Shown here one piece after another: positions 22,001 to 35,130 of a DNA stretch of 64,000 nt. Position numbers and translations under genes: made by a program. Positions within the stretch are counted from its first letter, which is position 1. Each line of letters opens with the position of its first letter. The notes beneath the pieces were generated by a model. That model was given only the letters and a program-made list of their open reading frames with translations, did not search any database and was not told the DNA's origin. Source of the stretch: Thuidium tamariscinum (lineage: Eukaryota; Streptophyta; Bryopsida; Hypnales; Thuidiaceae); NCBI GenBank assembly GCA_947034885.2, contig OX344758.2, positions 5,520,501 to 5,584,500 of the forward strand, given 5' to 3'.

Positions 22001-23500
22001 GCGACCCGGCGACCTTTCTCTGGACACTTCCTTCGATACCGAAGGCCGCGGCGCTTGATCCGTCCCGGGTTTCATCATCTTTTTCTTCAGCTTCGTGGAA
22101 GAGCTCATCGGCTTTACCACGGGGCTAATTGGCTTCACCTGCAGGGTAGCCATGACTACAATTACAGTTCTAAGAATAAATATGAACATCCAAGAATTGT
22201 CGTAGCGCCGGTTACAATAGCGAATTGTTCAGGATCCGTCATTGTTCACTTGTCACTCTCGTCACTACGTTATGTATCAAAAGCGAGATTTGAAATCATT
22301 GTTACACAGCTTGCCGCGAGTGGCTATCTTGTAGAAACCGAACAGGAGAGATTCGCGTCACAGAGGTGGGATTATCTCAGAGTCGTGAACTGCAGGATCG
22401 ATACTTCGTTAACCTAATCACGTTCAATAGTCAGAAACTAGAGACCACATGACTTGATCTTTTTCAGTATTCTACAAATGTTTCAAATCGGATCTGTACA
22501 GTTCAAAATGGTGTTTAACAGGGGCAAGTTACCGACTCTCACCTGGTATGGAGATCGCTCTACAGCCGCTGCTGGTGGAAGTGTAGTGGGATGTACTTCC
22601 ACGTCGTGACCATACATTGGTCGTGCAGTTTGCTGCGGACTCGATGTGAGTTGATTCACCATGGGCGCCAACCCGCCGTTCTCGGTAACCCCCGGATTGG
22701 CGATGTGGAGCTGCGTGCGCTTGGGACTCTTCTCCAGCGGTCGCAACTGGGGACTGAGAATGTTGACGGTTTGTGGTGAATGCGGCACCTTAGGACTCCC
22801 GCGGGCGTAGTAGTTGCTTCCGGTGGTGTTCATGGCTATTCTTCCACCACCCTTGGCGCGGCTTGGGCTCATGAGCACCGCCGGCTGCTCCATGAAGGGG
22901 CTGTTCGGGTTGCTGGGCGTTTGCTCAAAACTGGAGGTGGGCGGGAGGATGTTGGAGGAGACGGAGCCGCTGCTGTACAGTCCGCAAGTGTCAGTGTGAA
23001 TCTCTTTCCAGATTCCGTGCTCGTCGGCGTCTTGGAATCTCGTTCGGCTTGGGTCGGCACTGCTCCCGAGTCGCACGCCTGGTTCGCGAGCACCCTGCAT
23101 TCACACGGTCGATGTCGGCCTCAGCTCTCTGGACAATGGGGCCCGTGTCAGCAAGAGACGACAGCAGATTCCGAAACCATCAATTCCGACCGCAGCATTG
23201 AAGTCACCATGCATGAATTATCAGGCGATTCAGAGTACATGAACCTCGGAGAAGGAGTAAGTCTACCAATAATGCGCAGCATTCTCTGTTCACTGTTTGC
23301 ATCGGGCGCTGAAAGAGTGACAAAGTTTGAATTCACAAATTCGTCGTGCCAAATCGATATACTGAGAAAGATTGTCTGAATCTGAAATGCACCTAATTCG
23401 GAGCGAATGCGACTGGGATTTTCGAACCCTACAATAGCTTCGTGATGTGTGAGAAGGGGCTTACGTTAGTGACAACCGGATAGTCGGGTTGCGGAGTCAT
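19040..23500 (-). CDS. DUF641 / GIL1-IRKI-like protein, five exons, 742 aa
   Basis: Exons, in coding order: 23500-23465, 23094-22543, 22138-21766, 21163-20430 and 19573-19040. Phases 0, 0, 1 and 0 match at every junction, and donors/acceptors are canonical (AAC|GTAAGC, CAG|GTGAGA, AAG|GTGGGT and CAG|GTACTG; each acceptor ends CAG). Residues 1-320 are Pro/Ser-rich and probably disordered (PSNPNSPFMEQP, RGSPKVPHSPQT). A coiled coil lies at about 396-454, as in plant proteins of the GRAVITROPIC IN THE LIGHT 1 / IRK-interacting type. It is followed by LTPEQFLKVFEDAIANLRKL, an AFQSLRSQEW-like segment and the family's C-terminal GIMLNPGFLVDRQIIKCQVY. Family members act in light/gravity signalling and with a receptor kinase; a similar role here is inference. 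The typical N-terminal DUF641 helix was not obvious. The first exon has only 12 codons, so the start is the least certain part. Confidence 0.72.
19765..20300. repeat. Tandem duplication of about 285 bp inside the last intron of the DUF641-like gene
   Basis: The block 'tcacaaatttggcactc' occurs at about 19789 and again at about 20073. 'gacacaagtgagtgggtgcaggtgctt' (19894 onward) recurs as 'gacacaagtgggtgcacgtgctt' (about 20180 onward). The copies are clearly diverged, so the duplication is old. It accounts for most of the 856-bp intron. Confidence 0.55.
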
Positions 23501-24657
23501 GATCCGTCGCGCACAAGCTTGGCATTCCGAGTTGGTGTCAACCATGACACAGCCAAGCGAGCCCCGTCATTTCCGCAAGGTATCGCATGAATGCCTAAGT
23601 TGCTGTTGACTTGGTCGCACAAATGAACTCCCAAAATACTCACTTCAAGTGAGTATTTTCCAAGCGCTGCAAATCTCTTCCAAAAAACTCCAGCGCTAGC
23701 TCCTGATGCCACTGTAGTACAGTTCCCCCTCCACGATTCAGCCTCCTATTACCGCTAATTTCATCACCATCATCTCTCAACCCTCCATGGCCCTGACTGC
23801 GCAACGTGTCTTGACGAATATAAACAGATCATCTCGCAAACCAGCAGCTTGAGGCCCTCAGATTCCAAACCCGTATGACCCCCCAGAAACGCCGACCCTC
23901 CAGAGGCACGGGAATCCGACATCCTGCAACCCCAACAGATCAGACCAAGATGCTGCAATTGCGCTATCTAGAGCTGTAGACTTATTATCCCTCGGTGTCA
24001 GGAGTCAAGACTGATTCAATCATCATTCCAGTCAATTCCACCCGACTCGGCTCCGTACCGAAATCTTCTGATTTCGGTAATAAAAGCCATTGATCCTATC
24101 TTCCACTTGCTGGGTGCATGCCGAAACCATGTGAGTTGCTCTGCAAACCTTTCTCTCTGGCACACCATTTGACTTCCGTTTTCCAGTTCCTCCTTCCCCG
24201 AGTCCCCGCCCTCGAGAGGCACACCAGTGTGTACTCTTTCTTCGTCCTTTAATGACACCGTTTGATTGAGCCCGGGCCGAGCAAAGGTTCGATGGAAAGA
24301 GACAAAGCGCGAGGAGGCGGCGCGACAAAGCGGGGCGGGGTGAATCTTGACTACTGCCACGACGCTCAAGTGGCCAAGGCACTTAAGAGCGTGTTCAGTG
24401 GCTGCTATAAACTACTCCATATCATTATTGGATGCTCCTTTTCTCCTGTAGTTTTATGGAACGGAACCCCGCCTTTCTGGTTTGGGCGTTTGAACCTGGG
24501 TTGCAAAATAGGAGTACGGAGTACAATTTATTTCAGGAATCTGGCCAGGCTGGGATGAACTGAAGTTTTCAATCACTTCAGGAGAGAAAGAACTCCGATT
24601 CTTCCTGGAACCGAGCCCTTTCCGAGTCTATTCTCCCTGTTCGGTGAAGACCACCAA
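23501..24657 (-). promoter_or_regulatory. Probable 5' untranslated region and promoter of the DUF641-like gene
   Basis: The kilobase upstream of the start codon at 23500 is as GC-rich as the exons. It contains no frame with a recognisable protein, and the AT-rich spacer resumes only at about 24650. Just before the boundary lies a very G/C-rich patch (about 24305-24345, gcgcgaggaggcggcgcgac). No TATA element or transcription start could be assigned; the role rests on position and composition. Confidence 0.35.
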
Positions 24658-25077
24658 TAAGGTAGAAGCACCTAAAATGGACACTTATCCTGGATCAAGA
24701 GATCCACTAGGTGCTTAGGGAGAAAGATTATGTGCATTTGTTAGGAAATGGTCTAAGAAACCTTGAAAATTAGGTTCTTGCTTTTCTGAGCTTGTATGAA
24801 TATGATATGAATTTTTTAAAATAATTTTGTAGATGCACCTCCTATAGGCATTAGACTAATTCCAAAGTGGGCACGGAAACACCCAAAGGTGACACACTCT
24901 AATTTTGAATCCCATGCAAGTGATTGGCCATTTCTTGGAAGAATGATAACATTTTGGAACCATATTTGCTTACTTTAGGACCTTGCATGGCTTCTTTGGG
25001 TCCACTTGCACTTGGATTAAGGTTCTTTTCTAGGTGTCCGTGAACAACTAGTGTTCAATTTGGGTGCTTCTACCTTA
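24658..25077. mobile_element. 420-bp inverted-repeat element
   Basis: The left end is TAAGGTAGAAGCACC and the right end is its complement, GGTGCTTCTACCTTA. Further in, 'gtgttcaatttgggtgc' on the right pairs loosely with 'gcacctaaaatggacac' on the left. There is no coding capacity and no confirmed target duplication. It sits at the border between the gene-side GC-rich DNA and the AT-rich spacer. Confidence 0.5.
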
Positions 25078-26102
25078 GTGCTTTGTTTGGACTTACCTTC
25101 ACCAAACTCACTCTAGAATTTTGTACTTACTCAAAGGGGACAAGGTACCGTTTCTTGATCTTGCTTAACCTAGCTTAAATAACACTATGGCCATTTTTTG
25201 GTTGATTATTGGCAAAGAATATTTCTATGTAGGATAGAAGTGCCTTAGTGCAATTGTTCATCTATGCATAGTAGTTTGATGTGCAATGAACATTTTTTGG
25301 ATTTTTTAAGTAGATGATGTTATACATTAATACAATACCAATAAGGATGATTTTAATCATGGTCACCAACTAGATGTTCAATGGTTAAGAAGCTATTGCT
25401 ATCATGATTCCCTCAGCAACAAAGGATTTGTTGCTATTAGGATAGCAACCAACAAATGACTACTATGGATGCATTTTTAGCTCTAGAAATAAGAAAAGCT
25501 CTAACAATTTTAAGAGAGTAAAATAACCATTATAGAGTATGGATGCATTAAGAAGTTGTTGCTATAATGCTATCATGGGGCTCCTAATAATTAAGACAAC
25601 CATTATGGATGTTTATTTGTTCAAAGCCGATGACAAAACAATTCCCTCAATTGATACTCATTTTGGACCCAGGCTAATATATGTGAGCCCATTGTAGGCA
25701 AAATAGGTGTCTAGCTTCTGTAGTATTGGTTGGAAAATTTCATTTAAAAAAATCATAAGTAGGCCTACAATCACTACATTAGGAAAGGTAATAGCAATTG
25801 AAACTATCTTAGTCCAATAAAGTATGAATTTCTATGAATTTTTTAAATGTATTGCCAAAATAGCCCAGGATACAAATCATTGGTCATTGCCTAAAAAAAA
25901 CTAAAAGCATCCATAATGATCATCTTTTTCTCTTAAAATCATTGGAGTATTTTCTTAAAAATGCCATTACATTTTTTACTTTAATTAGGTACTTTATGTG
26001 ATAGTTTTAAACTCAAAAGGTTGAAGTTCTATAGTCATCACTAAAGTACTTCATTATTATTATTCAAAAATTGGGTTGGAGTAAGGCTAAAATCTCATCT
26101 AT
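25078..26102. other. AT-rich spacer with degenerate internal repeats
   Basis: No gene seen. Phrases such as 'agaag(c/t)(t/c)attgctat', 'ttgttgctat' and 'actatggatgc/attatggatg' recur between 25380 and 25610, with the complement near 25905 ('gcatccataatgat'). This suggests remnants of an old repeat array. Confidence 0.4.
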
Positions 26103-28910
26103 GAGTGATTGCAAGAAACAGTGAACCTATTTTCCATCACAATTGAAGTGATGTTCTTTTCTAATGAAACTTTTGAATTCAAAGTCCTAGGATATGAAAT
26201 AATTAGTAGACGTCAAACTCGCTTGATGGTTTTTACATTGAATACATTGGTTATTTTTCATAAATTAAAAAATATTTTATATTTAAATTTTATTTTTGTT
26301 AAATTGTCACAATGTGAGGTTAAGGATTTCTTACTACTTTAGGAATCTACAACTTTAATCTTTCTTTTCAAGTTATGTCTAAAATTTAGGATAAAAGTAA
26401 TTTCAATAACCCTTCATTTAACGTTATCGCATTGTAAATACATATAATATATAAAAATAAGGGTTTATGTAAATTTTATTAAAATAATATTAAAAAAAGG
26501 TGACGTCAATTGGAATGGCTTCAAAGAAAAGCCTTCTCTTTATTGTAATGAGCAAACTATAAAGAAGAGGAGATTGTTCAAGAACTTCATTAATTTAATG
26601 TAGTTTCTTTTTTTTCATTTTGAATTCCAATATGTTGAACATGAGGATTTTTTTTAAGTCTCAAGATGAAGAATCTGACATGGAGCATGAATTTAAATTT
26701 CTAATGTCGCAATCACCAATTCAACCTCATGTACTGCTAAGTTTTGCATTATTACAGGAGTGTTTACAAAATGTTGTTGTATCCTCTCATCTACCAAAGC
26801 AACCTTGAATTGAAAAGCGTTCATATAAGAACCTTCAACGTAATTCCTAAGTGACGGTGATTTTGTTACAAACTGGACATATAAAGCTCGGCATCAAAGA
26901 TGTAACATTTGAAAGTTGCTTCGAGGATTTTAATGACGATCAATATTTTTGTATGGTTAAGTTTATTGAAAGGAATCGAGGCCACCAATGTTGATTGAAA
27001 AGTCTAATCAATCTTTCACTTAAAGCAAACCGTGTAGAATATACTATTGCAATTGTTAAACGCATTTTTACATTTTTACAAATGAAGTGATGTTTGTCTT
27101 GGAACTCTAATTTTTTTTATCTCTACGAGACATATTAGATCCTTATTATTTTGATTTATTTATATGATAGCATTTCAAAAATTAATTTATGTGTTTGAAG
27201 TTGTAGGAAGAAAGAATGAAGGTAGTTTACCTTCTAGTAGAAGTTTGAAGCTTTTAACCTTCAAGGTTTGAATAGTAAATTAATGGAAGAATTTTTTCTT
27301 TTTCTTACCAATGGTTGTTAAGATACCTTTAGATCAATGTATGGACTAATGTCCACTTGTTTGGATAGTGAAGGTTGAAGATAAGGTGGGGTTCAAAATG
27401 AGAGTTTTATTCTTTTTTCTTTTAGTTTTTGGTGAGTAGGCTGAGTGTTTGGAGAACTATAATGTATTGTATTTTGTGAGTTTTGTAATTAAAACTTGAA
27501 AATATATTATTTTTTTGTAATTTTATAAAATTTATTTGTTGTATTTGAAGTTAGTATGCAAAAGTTATGCTTGATGGAGTGAAAGAGGTTTATTTATTAT
27601 GGAGTTTGAATACAACCTCTTTTAAGCAACTATAGTTATTATTTAAAAAAATATTTGATTTTGAAATTTTATGCATTTATATAATATTATTAGCTTTTTA
27701 AAGAGCTATCATACACTTCATTTGGCATGAAAGAAGAAAAATTATGTACTTTTGAGTACTATAGTAGTGAGTTGCCTTTGTTTTAAAAGAGAGTAGTTTT
27801 TGAACAACTATAGAAGTCAGAAAGTATGAAGTTTAGACTTGAAACTTTGAGGATTTATAAGAATTTACATTATTTTTCAAAAAACCTGTTGCACTCTTAA
27901 TTTGAAGTTATAGAATGAAAGTTATGGATTTTGAGATGAGAGTATGTACAATTGCTTTTGAAATTGAGGCTGTCAACTTCAACAAGCTATAAATATTGAA
28001 TAATATCTTTTTTGGTATTGAAATTTGGAAGAATTATTCAACATTTTATCATCTTTCTATGAAACCAAGATGAATTCTGATTTGGAGTTTTGAAGAAGAT
28101 ATGACATTCATTCAAATTCACTTTTTTTTCCAAGGTTTTATTGACATATATATGGCATTTTATACACTTATACAATATGATATACAATTTACATAATATT
28201 TATATATATTATGTATAAATATACATATTTATATTATATATAATAGATATATTAATACATAATATAATACATATATTATATTAATATATGTCTACATATA
28301 CAAAATGGTATATTATTTGTATTTTATTTATAGAGATTATACAACAAATAATGTATTCATTTTGATTTGAAGTAGTTTATCCTACTTTATTGCTTAAACT
28401 AAATTCAATTGCAGCCAAAAACTCTAGATTTTCTCAAAGCAAATTCTCTCACCACGACTTTTAGTACTTAAAAAAATGAGAGTGTATATTTCTGCCAAAG
28501 ATAATCTAAAAACATATTATTTTGTGTCCTCCACATGAATGCAAACATCACTTCCATTGTACACAATTTCTAAACATTGATGATGGTTCTAAGATTATTC
28601 TTTTAGTGAAATCTCATCATCATCAATTCTTTCTCAAATCGCCTCTTCTTAGTTTTTAGAAAATTGATTTTCTTATTTTTTACAAATTAAATGTCAATAT
28701 GCCCATTTTCATGAGATTTTGCACTTTTCTAGTTCATATAATTAGAAAATTTTCCTAAGCTTTTCCTTCATAAGGTGCCTCCTTCTTTGAGATGTATACA
28801 TTCAACACATTTTTCATATTTTTTTGTAATTGTTTTTGTAATTGTAATATACTCCTAGAAAAAGAATGCCAAAATGCTACAAAAGATGTAGGATTTTCAT
28901 GCAATGACCC
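26103..28910. mobile_element. Degenerate 2.8-kb member of the GCAAGAAAC-ended family
   Basis: The left end reads GAGTGATTGCAAGAAACAG and the right end, read inward, GGGTCATTGCATGAAAATCC. These fit the family ends seen at 3908-4641 and 54189-54922. The last 430 bp match 6700-7126 and 63170-63370 in block order. The left part matches 5890-6120 (attggagtgacatt-like, gtttgaagtcctaagaatgtgaaat-like blocks). No transposase was recognised. A short coding-like island lies at 26620-27000 (see findings). An AT dinucleotide-rich stretch lies at 28140-28330. The borders and the single-element reading are uncertain. Confidence 0.35.
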
Positions 28911-29257
28911 TTACATAATTATAGTGAAAATTTTAGCTTGAATGCAATATTGCAATGAGTGCATTTTAAATTGTACAAAATAGGAAAATTGTATAGAATG
29001 AGCTCCTCTACTTTAAAGGCTTAGATTGGACATTGGATTCTTGAATACACTAAAATTTGTAGGGCATAATTATAGATTTAACTCATGGAGCAATGAGGTA
29101 CTAGTCAAATGTATTGACTATAAATTGTAGTACAACTTATATAATATACAACATGTTGTAGCCAAACAACAAAAATAGTACTCTAAAACTATAGATTGGA
29201 AGGTTATAGGTTGTATTCATTGAAAATATAATAAATGAAGTTGTGTATTATATATAC
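28911..29257. other. AT-rich spacer before the LTR element
   Basis: No gene or bounded repeat was recognised in this 350-bp stretch. Its last bases provide the left copy of the ATAC flanking the retrotransposon. Confidence 0.5.
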
Positions 29258-29503
29258 TGAATCATGCGTTTAAATTCCAACACTTTATTCATGAATTCCT
29301 TGAACTTACATCTGCCTAGTTCTCTTGCTCATCTCTCCTTTTATCTGAGGTGCCTCACCGTTATGGTGGTTATTACCTAATTGGTAGTTACTTTGCACAA
29401 TGGATGAATTGACTACGATCCAACTTGTCCAGACATAACTTCTACCTATGGGATAGACTCATTTTGAGTGACCACCAGGCTTAATCAAGAAAACCTGGTA
29501 TCA
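29258..29503 (-). repeat. 3' LTR of the Ty3/gypsy element
   Basis: 246 bp, the same length as the partner at 35131-35376 and about 93.5 % identical to it by eye. On the minus strand it runs from TGATACC to the TTCA end. Confidence 0.9.
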
Positions 29504-32500
29504 TCTCCTCCCCAGGGCCTGAAGCTTCGGGAGCGAGTTCCATTCTATGATAATATTGTTTAAGTTTAATCCCATTGTACAGTTTCTTTAAAATTGTTCC
29601 CTCGGGTGTACTCAAACTGTAAGTTCCATTGTCAAAACGGCAGTAAATTACATACGGTCCTAGCCACTTAGGTTTGAACTTTTGCCCATGTTGTTTAATT
29701 AGCCAATGATCTACCATTATGACTAATTCGCCTAGATCGAACGTGATAATCTTCCCTTGGGCATCGTGTCGTAATTTTCTTTTCCGTTGCAGAGCCTCAT
29801 AGTTTTGTAACGCCCAACACTGATCCTCGTCTAGTTTTTCTAACAGGTGAACCCGTATAGCTAACGAATCCACATCACCCAATTCATGTTGCATTGCAAT
29901 ATGTAAGGACTTGAGCTCTAATTCAATAGGGATGGTTGCTTCAATGCCAAAAGCCAAGTGAAATGGGGTATACTCGGTGGTAGTCTTGTAAGCCGTCCAA
30001 TAAGTCCAAAGAGCCTCGTGAACATGCTAATCCCACTTGCGACGCTTTTCTAAAATGACCTTGCTGATGATGCCAATCAAAATTCCATTGGTCTTTTCCA
30101 CCAATCCATTTGCCTGCGGGTAGTACGGGCTAGCCCTTCTATATTTTACTAACAGTTTTTTCATAATGCCTCCAACAACTTCATTAATGAAATGAGTTCC
30201 TTGATCAGTGACAATTTCCAACGGGCATCCGTAGTGACACACAATCTGATTAAAGATAAATTCTGCAACCACCTTCTTATTGCAACTCCGCACTAGTAAA
30301 GCTTCAACCCATTTGGCCAAGTAGTCCGTGGCTACTATAAGATATTTGTTCCTTTTTGCAGTCACGAGAAGAAGCTCGATGAAGTCCATGTCCTACTTTT
30401 CAAAAATTCCAATAGGATAAATCAAGTGCAACTCGGTGAATGGTTTTATTCGCTTCCCATATGCTTGGCATTGTTTACACGTTTTGCAAAATTGCGCACT
30501 ATCCGCAAACATCATCAGCCAGTAAAACCCCACTCGAAGAATCTTTCTCAAGGTCACATCCGCGGCGAAATGGCCACCACACACTCCTTCGTGGTAGTGG
30601 TAAACTATTTCTTGGGTTTCACAAGGTCCCACAGCTCGTTGCAAAATTCCATCCTTACTAGCGCGATACAATTCACCGTCAATTAATGTGTAAGGTTGAC
30701 TCTTTCAACAAATTTCCTTGCATTGCCATGCCGTCCCTTCTGTTGGTAGGGTCAGGTCCTTCAAATAATTTATGATATTTGTGTAACCAAAGTCTCGATG
30801 TTGTGACTTGGTGGATAAGGCAAAACATTCCAATTCGTCCAATAATTCTCCTTCGACTTCGTTCAGGGGTTGATCAAGATCTAGCAGTAAGGACACATGT
30901 CCTGCTCGGGTTCCTTTGACTGTCTTTATGATTAAATCATACGGCTGAAGAAAGGCCATGAGGCGGGCTACTCTTCCCTCAGGATTAGCTTGTTGAATCA
31001 ATAATTTAAGTCCCTCAATTTCGCATTGGACCAATGTCGGAAAGGAATTGGCTAATAAATAATGCTTGAACTTCGAGTAGGCAAACAAGAGAGACACCCC
31101 CAAATTCTCTAAAGGAGAATATTTCACCTCACAAGCCGATAGGAGTCTACTAGCATAATATATAGGATGTACCCGACTTGCTTCGTCATTTTGTATCAAG
31201 ATTGCTGCAACCGCAAATTCAGACGCAAAACGATTTAATATGAATTGAAGTTTCCAATCCGGGTTTCGGACCACTGGACTACTTGCCAGGTATGATTTCA
31301 CGTATTCACAATCTTGAACACATTTCTTACTCTAGTCAAAGGGCTTGGTTTATGCTATTAAGGAACTTATAGGTCGACCAATGCCTGCAAGGTTTGGAAT
31401 AAAACGATTATAATAAATTGTTGTACCCCATAGCTTTGATACCTGTTCCTGTGAAGTAGGAGCCTTCATCTCTAATATTTGTTGCACCTTTTCTAGATCA
31501 ACCTTCAGTCCTCCCTTGAACACCACGTGTCCTAACAGTGGCCCTTCCTCAAACCCAAATTTGCACTTCGAGGGGCTTAAGGAGCAACCATGCTCCCGCA
31601 ATCGCTAAAAAGCGGCACGTACTTGCTCTACATGTACCACTTTATCACCGTATATTGCGAAATCATCTAAATAAACTTTGATAAACCGACCAATATAGGG
31701 TGTAAAAATCTTAAGTTGCACCCGTTGGAAGGTCCCACCTGCATTGCACAGCCCAAAAGGCATGTGCAACCATGCAAACATGCCCCATGGCGTGGTAAAC
31801 ATCGTAAACAAGATGCTATCTGGGTGAATCCGAATTTGATGATACTTGAGTATCCATCACAAAAAGAGTAATGTTCATGCCCTGCTACCTCGTCTAATAA
31901 CTCATCAATGTGAGGTAATGGCTATCGATCTTTCCTCGTAAATTGGTTTAACGCTTTGTAGTTTACATAGACTCTCCATTTTCCTCCTTTTTTTTGGGAC
32001 AATAACAACAGGAGACACCCACTCCGTGTTCCGCACTTTGGTAATGAATCCTCCCTCCAAGAGACGATCTAACTCAACTTGTAAAATCATCATCTTTTCT
32101 GGAGCCATCCTCCGTTGCTTAGCTCTGACAAGTTTAGTCCCTGGCAGTAACTCAATTCGATGCTCCTCCAAGGTAATAGCTGGTAGATCCACATGTTTTG
32201 TAACAAAAAGGTCTGATACTCAATGACTAATTGCTCTAATTCCTCGCGCTCAATAGGAGTTAGGGTGGGTCCGAATTGAAGCAATGACAACATTTCACTT
32301 TTCGCGCAAGGGCCCACATCTTGATCTTCCAGATGATTCATTGAATCGGTAATGACTTGCAGTAATACATGGATGGCGTAGAGTTCCACCTCCATGTCTT
32401 CAGACTCCGCATCAAAATCTGATGCAGGATCAAAATCCCATGAAGATTCGCCAGAGGAGTCTTTCATCGCCGAATTACTGGACGAGTCACTCCCAAGCTT

Positions 32501-35130
32501 TGGCACCACTTGAATGCTCACGCGATTTAGAGAAGAACCTATTTTCATCTTTCCCTTTTCCCAGTAGTTAACAAGTTTTACTTATCATAACCAGGGCCGC
32601 CTCAAAATCATAAGATAACCGCCATTATTCACTGATATATTTAATACATGGAAATCAACTTTTACTATAATACCATTTACAGTAACAGGGATTCGACTGA
32701 TCTGGCCGAGGGACTTTATGCATCTTTGATCGGCTACTTTCAACCACATCGACAACGACTTGGTTGGTTTCAATCCTGCCTCCTCTATGAACTAGCTTGA
32801 CATGATGTTTACGGCTGCTCCGCCGTCGATTATACATCCTTCAACTGTATGACCGTGTATCGTGGCTTCGATCTACAGTGCCTTGAGATCTCCATGAGCT
32901 TTATCTGCAATATGAATCTCCGCCGATGATCGTCGTTGTCGTGCACTTATCCCTTGTCATAACTCTCTCCTCAAAGCGGGAGATTTCGTAATTAATTGCC
33001 CCATGGTTATGTTTGCAGTTTGGTTACCGAAGGCGTCTAATATGGAATACTCAATCTGGCCGCAGCCCACTAACAAATCGTCAATCCCAATGCGTCGACG
33101 TGGTTTACGAACCTTCTTATCCGAACAAGCATGTTTATCTCGGTGAAGCTCAATTGGGGATGTCAATGTTGGAATTGCCTCTCTCGTCGGTCTACCGTAC
33201 TTTGCCATCATCACCTTAGGGTTCTCCCACAAAGTGCCTGCAATTTGCACCAAATGTAGCTCCGCTAATTTAGTAGTACTTGGCGTTGCGGTCTTTTCTT
33301 GGTTCGAACAATTGTTTTTATAATGCCCTTTTAATCCACATCCATGACAAGTAACAAACTAGACAACACGTGACGAGGGCCCTGTAAAGTCTGACTGCGG
33401 ACTCTTGGCACGGCTGCTCATTTGTCCTTGCAGCAAGAATAGCTTCAGGTCACGCATCTCAACCACTAGCTGCAATAACTCAAAATCCGTTCCGCCTTGC
33501 ATGCACTTACTTTTCGTTGGACCAAAGGTAACTTCACCTACTTTTGGCACAAAAGTTGTTCTTATTACTACCAACGACAGGCTCTGCACCATATTTGTTA
33601 TGGTTAATTTTTTACGTTGTGCTAAAGCAAGTGCTACTTCGAACATTGCCGGATCCTTCCAAGCCACGATCTCTTGGATTACTAGCTTCAAATTGCCAAT
33701 GAAACTTCACAGTACCAATGCGTCGATACTACTTAAGTTGGCTACGGTATTCTCGACGTTTGTCGCACCACGATCTCCATTCGTGGAAACCGGACAGCTC
33801 ACACTTCTCTAGATACGAGTCTGCAACTCCCTCACTCTTTCACTAAATTGTCGCACCGTTTCCTCAGATTTTTGTTTAATCAAGCTCAACGTACCCAACA
33901 AACTTTGATAGCTTTCTCGTTCTTGAAACTTGGATACTAAGGCTTCAGTCAAGGCTTGCCAAATAGCCTGCGTTCCGATCACTTGCATGTCATACCAAAA
34001 CATTGATGTATCATCTAGATGGATCGGCAGCAATTCCAACCAAACAACCTCTATCCGATCCCCATTTGCCATGCATGCTTGTTTGTATTGCTTTATAAAC
34101 CGTTTAGGGTCTTTTTTTTCCTTTCCTGAAAAAACTAGTATAGCTACCATGGTGCTTGATCACTAACACTTTCCCCAAAATGATTCTCTATGATAGCTTC
34201 TTGGCTGCAGCGTCGGCTTCGTGATTTTGTTCCCTAGGTACGTGAATAATTTCCATGAATTTGAATTCTTGGGTTACCCCCTTCACGGTCTCATAATAAG
34301 GTTGTAAATTCTCCGACTTTACCTCCTAATTTCCAGCCACCTGATTACAAACCAGCTTCGAATCACCTTTGATCTGGACATGGTACCCGTTCTTCCCTTT
34401 AGCAATGTTCAAAGTGGCTATCAAAGCTGCATATTCAAATTGATTGCAAGTTAACCCTTGGCCGAGATCATAATGGAAGGTTTCTTTCTCCCCTATAGGA
34501 TTCTCCAAAACCACCCTAGCACCCGAACCTAACCGCTTCGAGCAAGACCCATCAAAATTGAGTTTCCAAGGCTTCATTCTTTCCGCAAGGCCATTGAGAT
34601 TTCAACATGAAGTCTGGTGACTTCGAATTGTCAATGAGTGACCAAGAAATTGCTATTCTTCACCCCGGCACTATAAACGGAATCAACACCCTCCTAGTGG
34701 GTCTGCTAGTCAATGGGGCCTCATAGTCCATGTATCAACTCCTCGCAACTCGGTCACTGGAATCTCATCCTCGATTGTCTGAATATTGTTTACCATGATC
34801 AAGTCCCGGTGTTATACTGCACTAACTCATTGTCTCCTCCCGGTTACACGCTCCTCGAAGAAAGAGCTTACTGAAATATGCATCCAGGGCGTTTTGAATT
34901 CCATAATTGTTTGTTTTTAACTTCAAAATTTGCACCAACATCGTTCTATGTGATCCCTGAAATAACGTTGACATTGATGGTAGATTTCTGAACTGTTGGG
35001 TTATCTCCAATCTCGCTCGTAAATGAGCAAGGCACATCTTCCAAATCCTCTCTGATTCTGTGTTTTGGTCTATCACTTTCCCGGCTCTCACCCTATAACA
35101 AATTCTTGTGTCCCGGCAAGGGAACCAAGA

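Noticed and set aside
20645-23379. Plus-strand frames across the GC-rich exons, including 22780-23379
   Set aside because: They overlap the minus-strand exons, whose splice phases and protein similarity are consistent.
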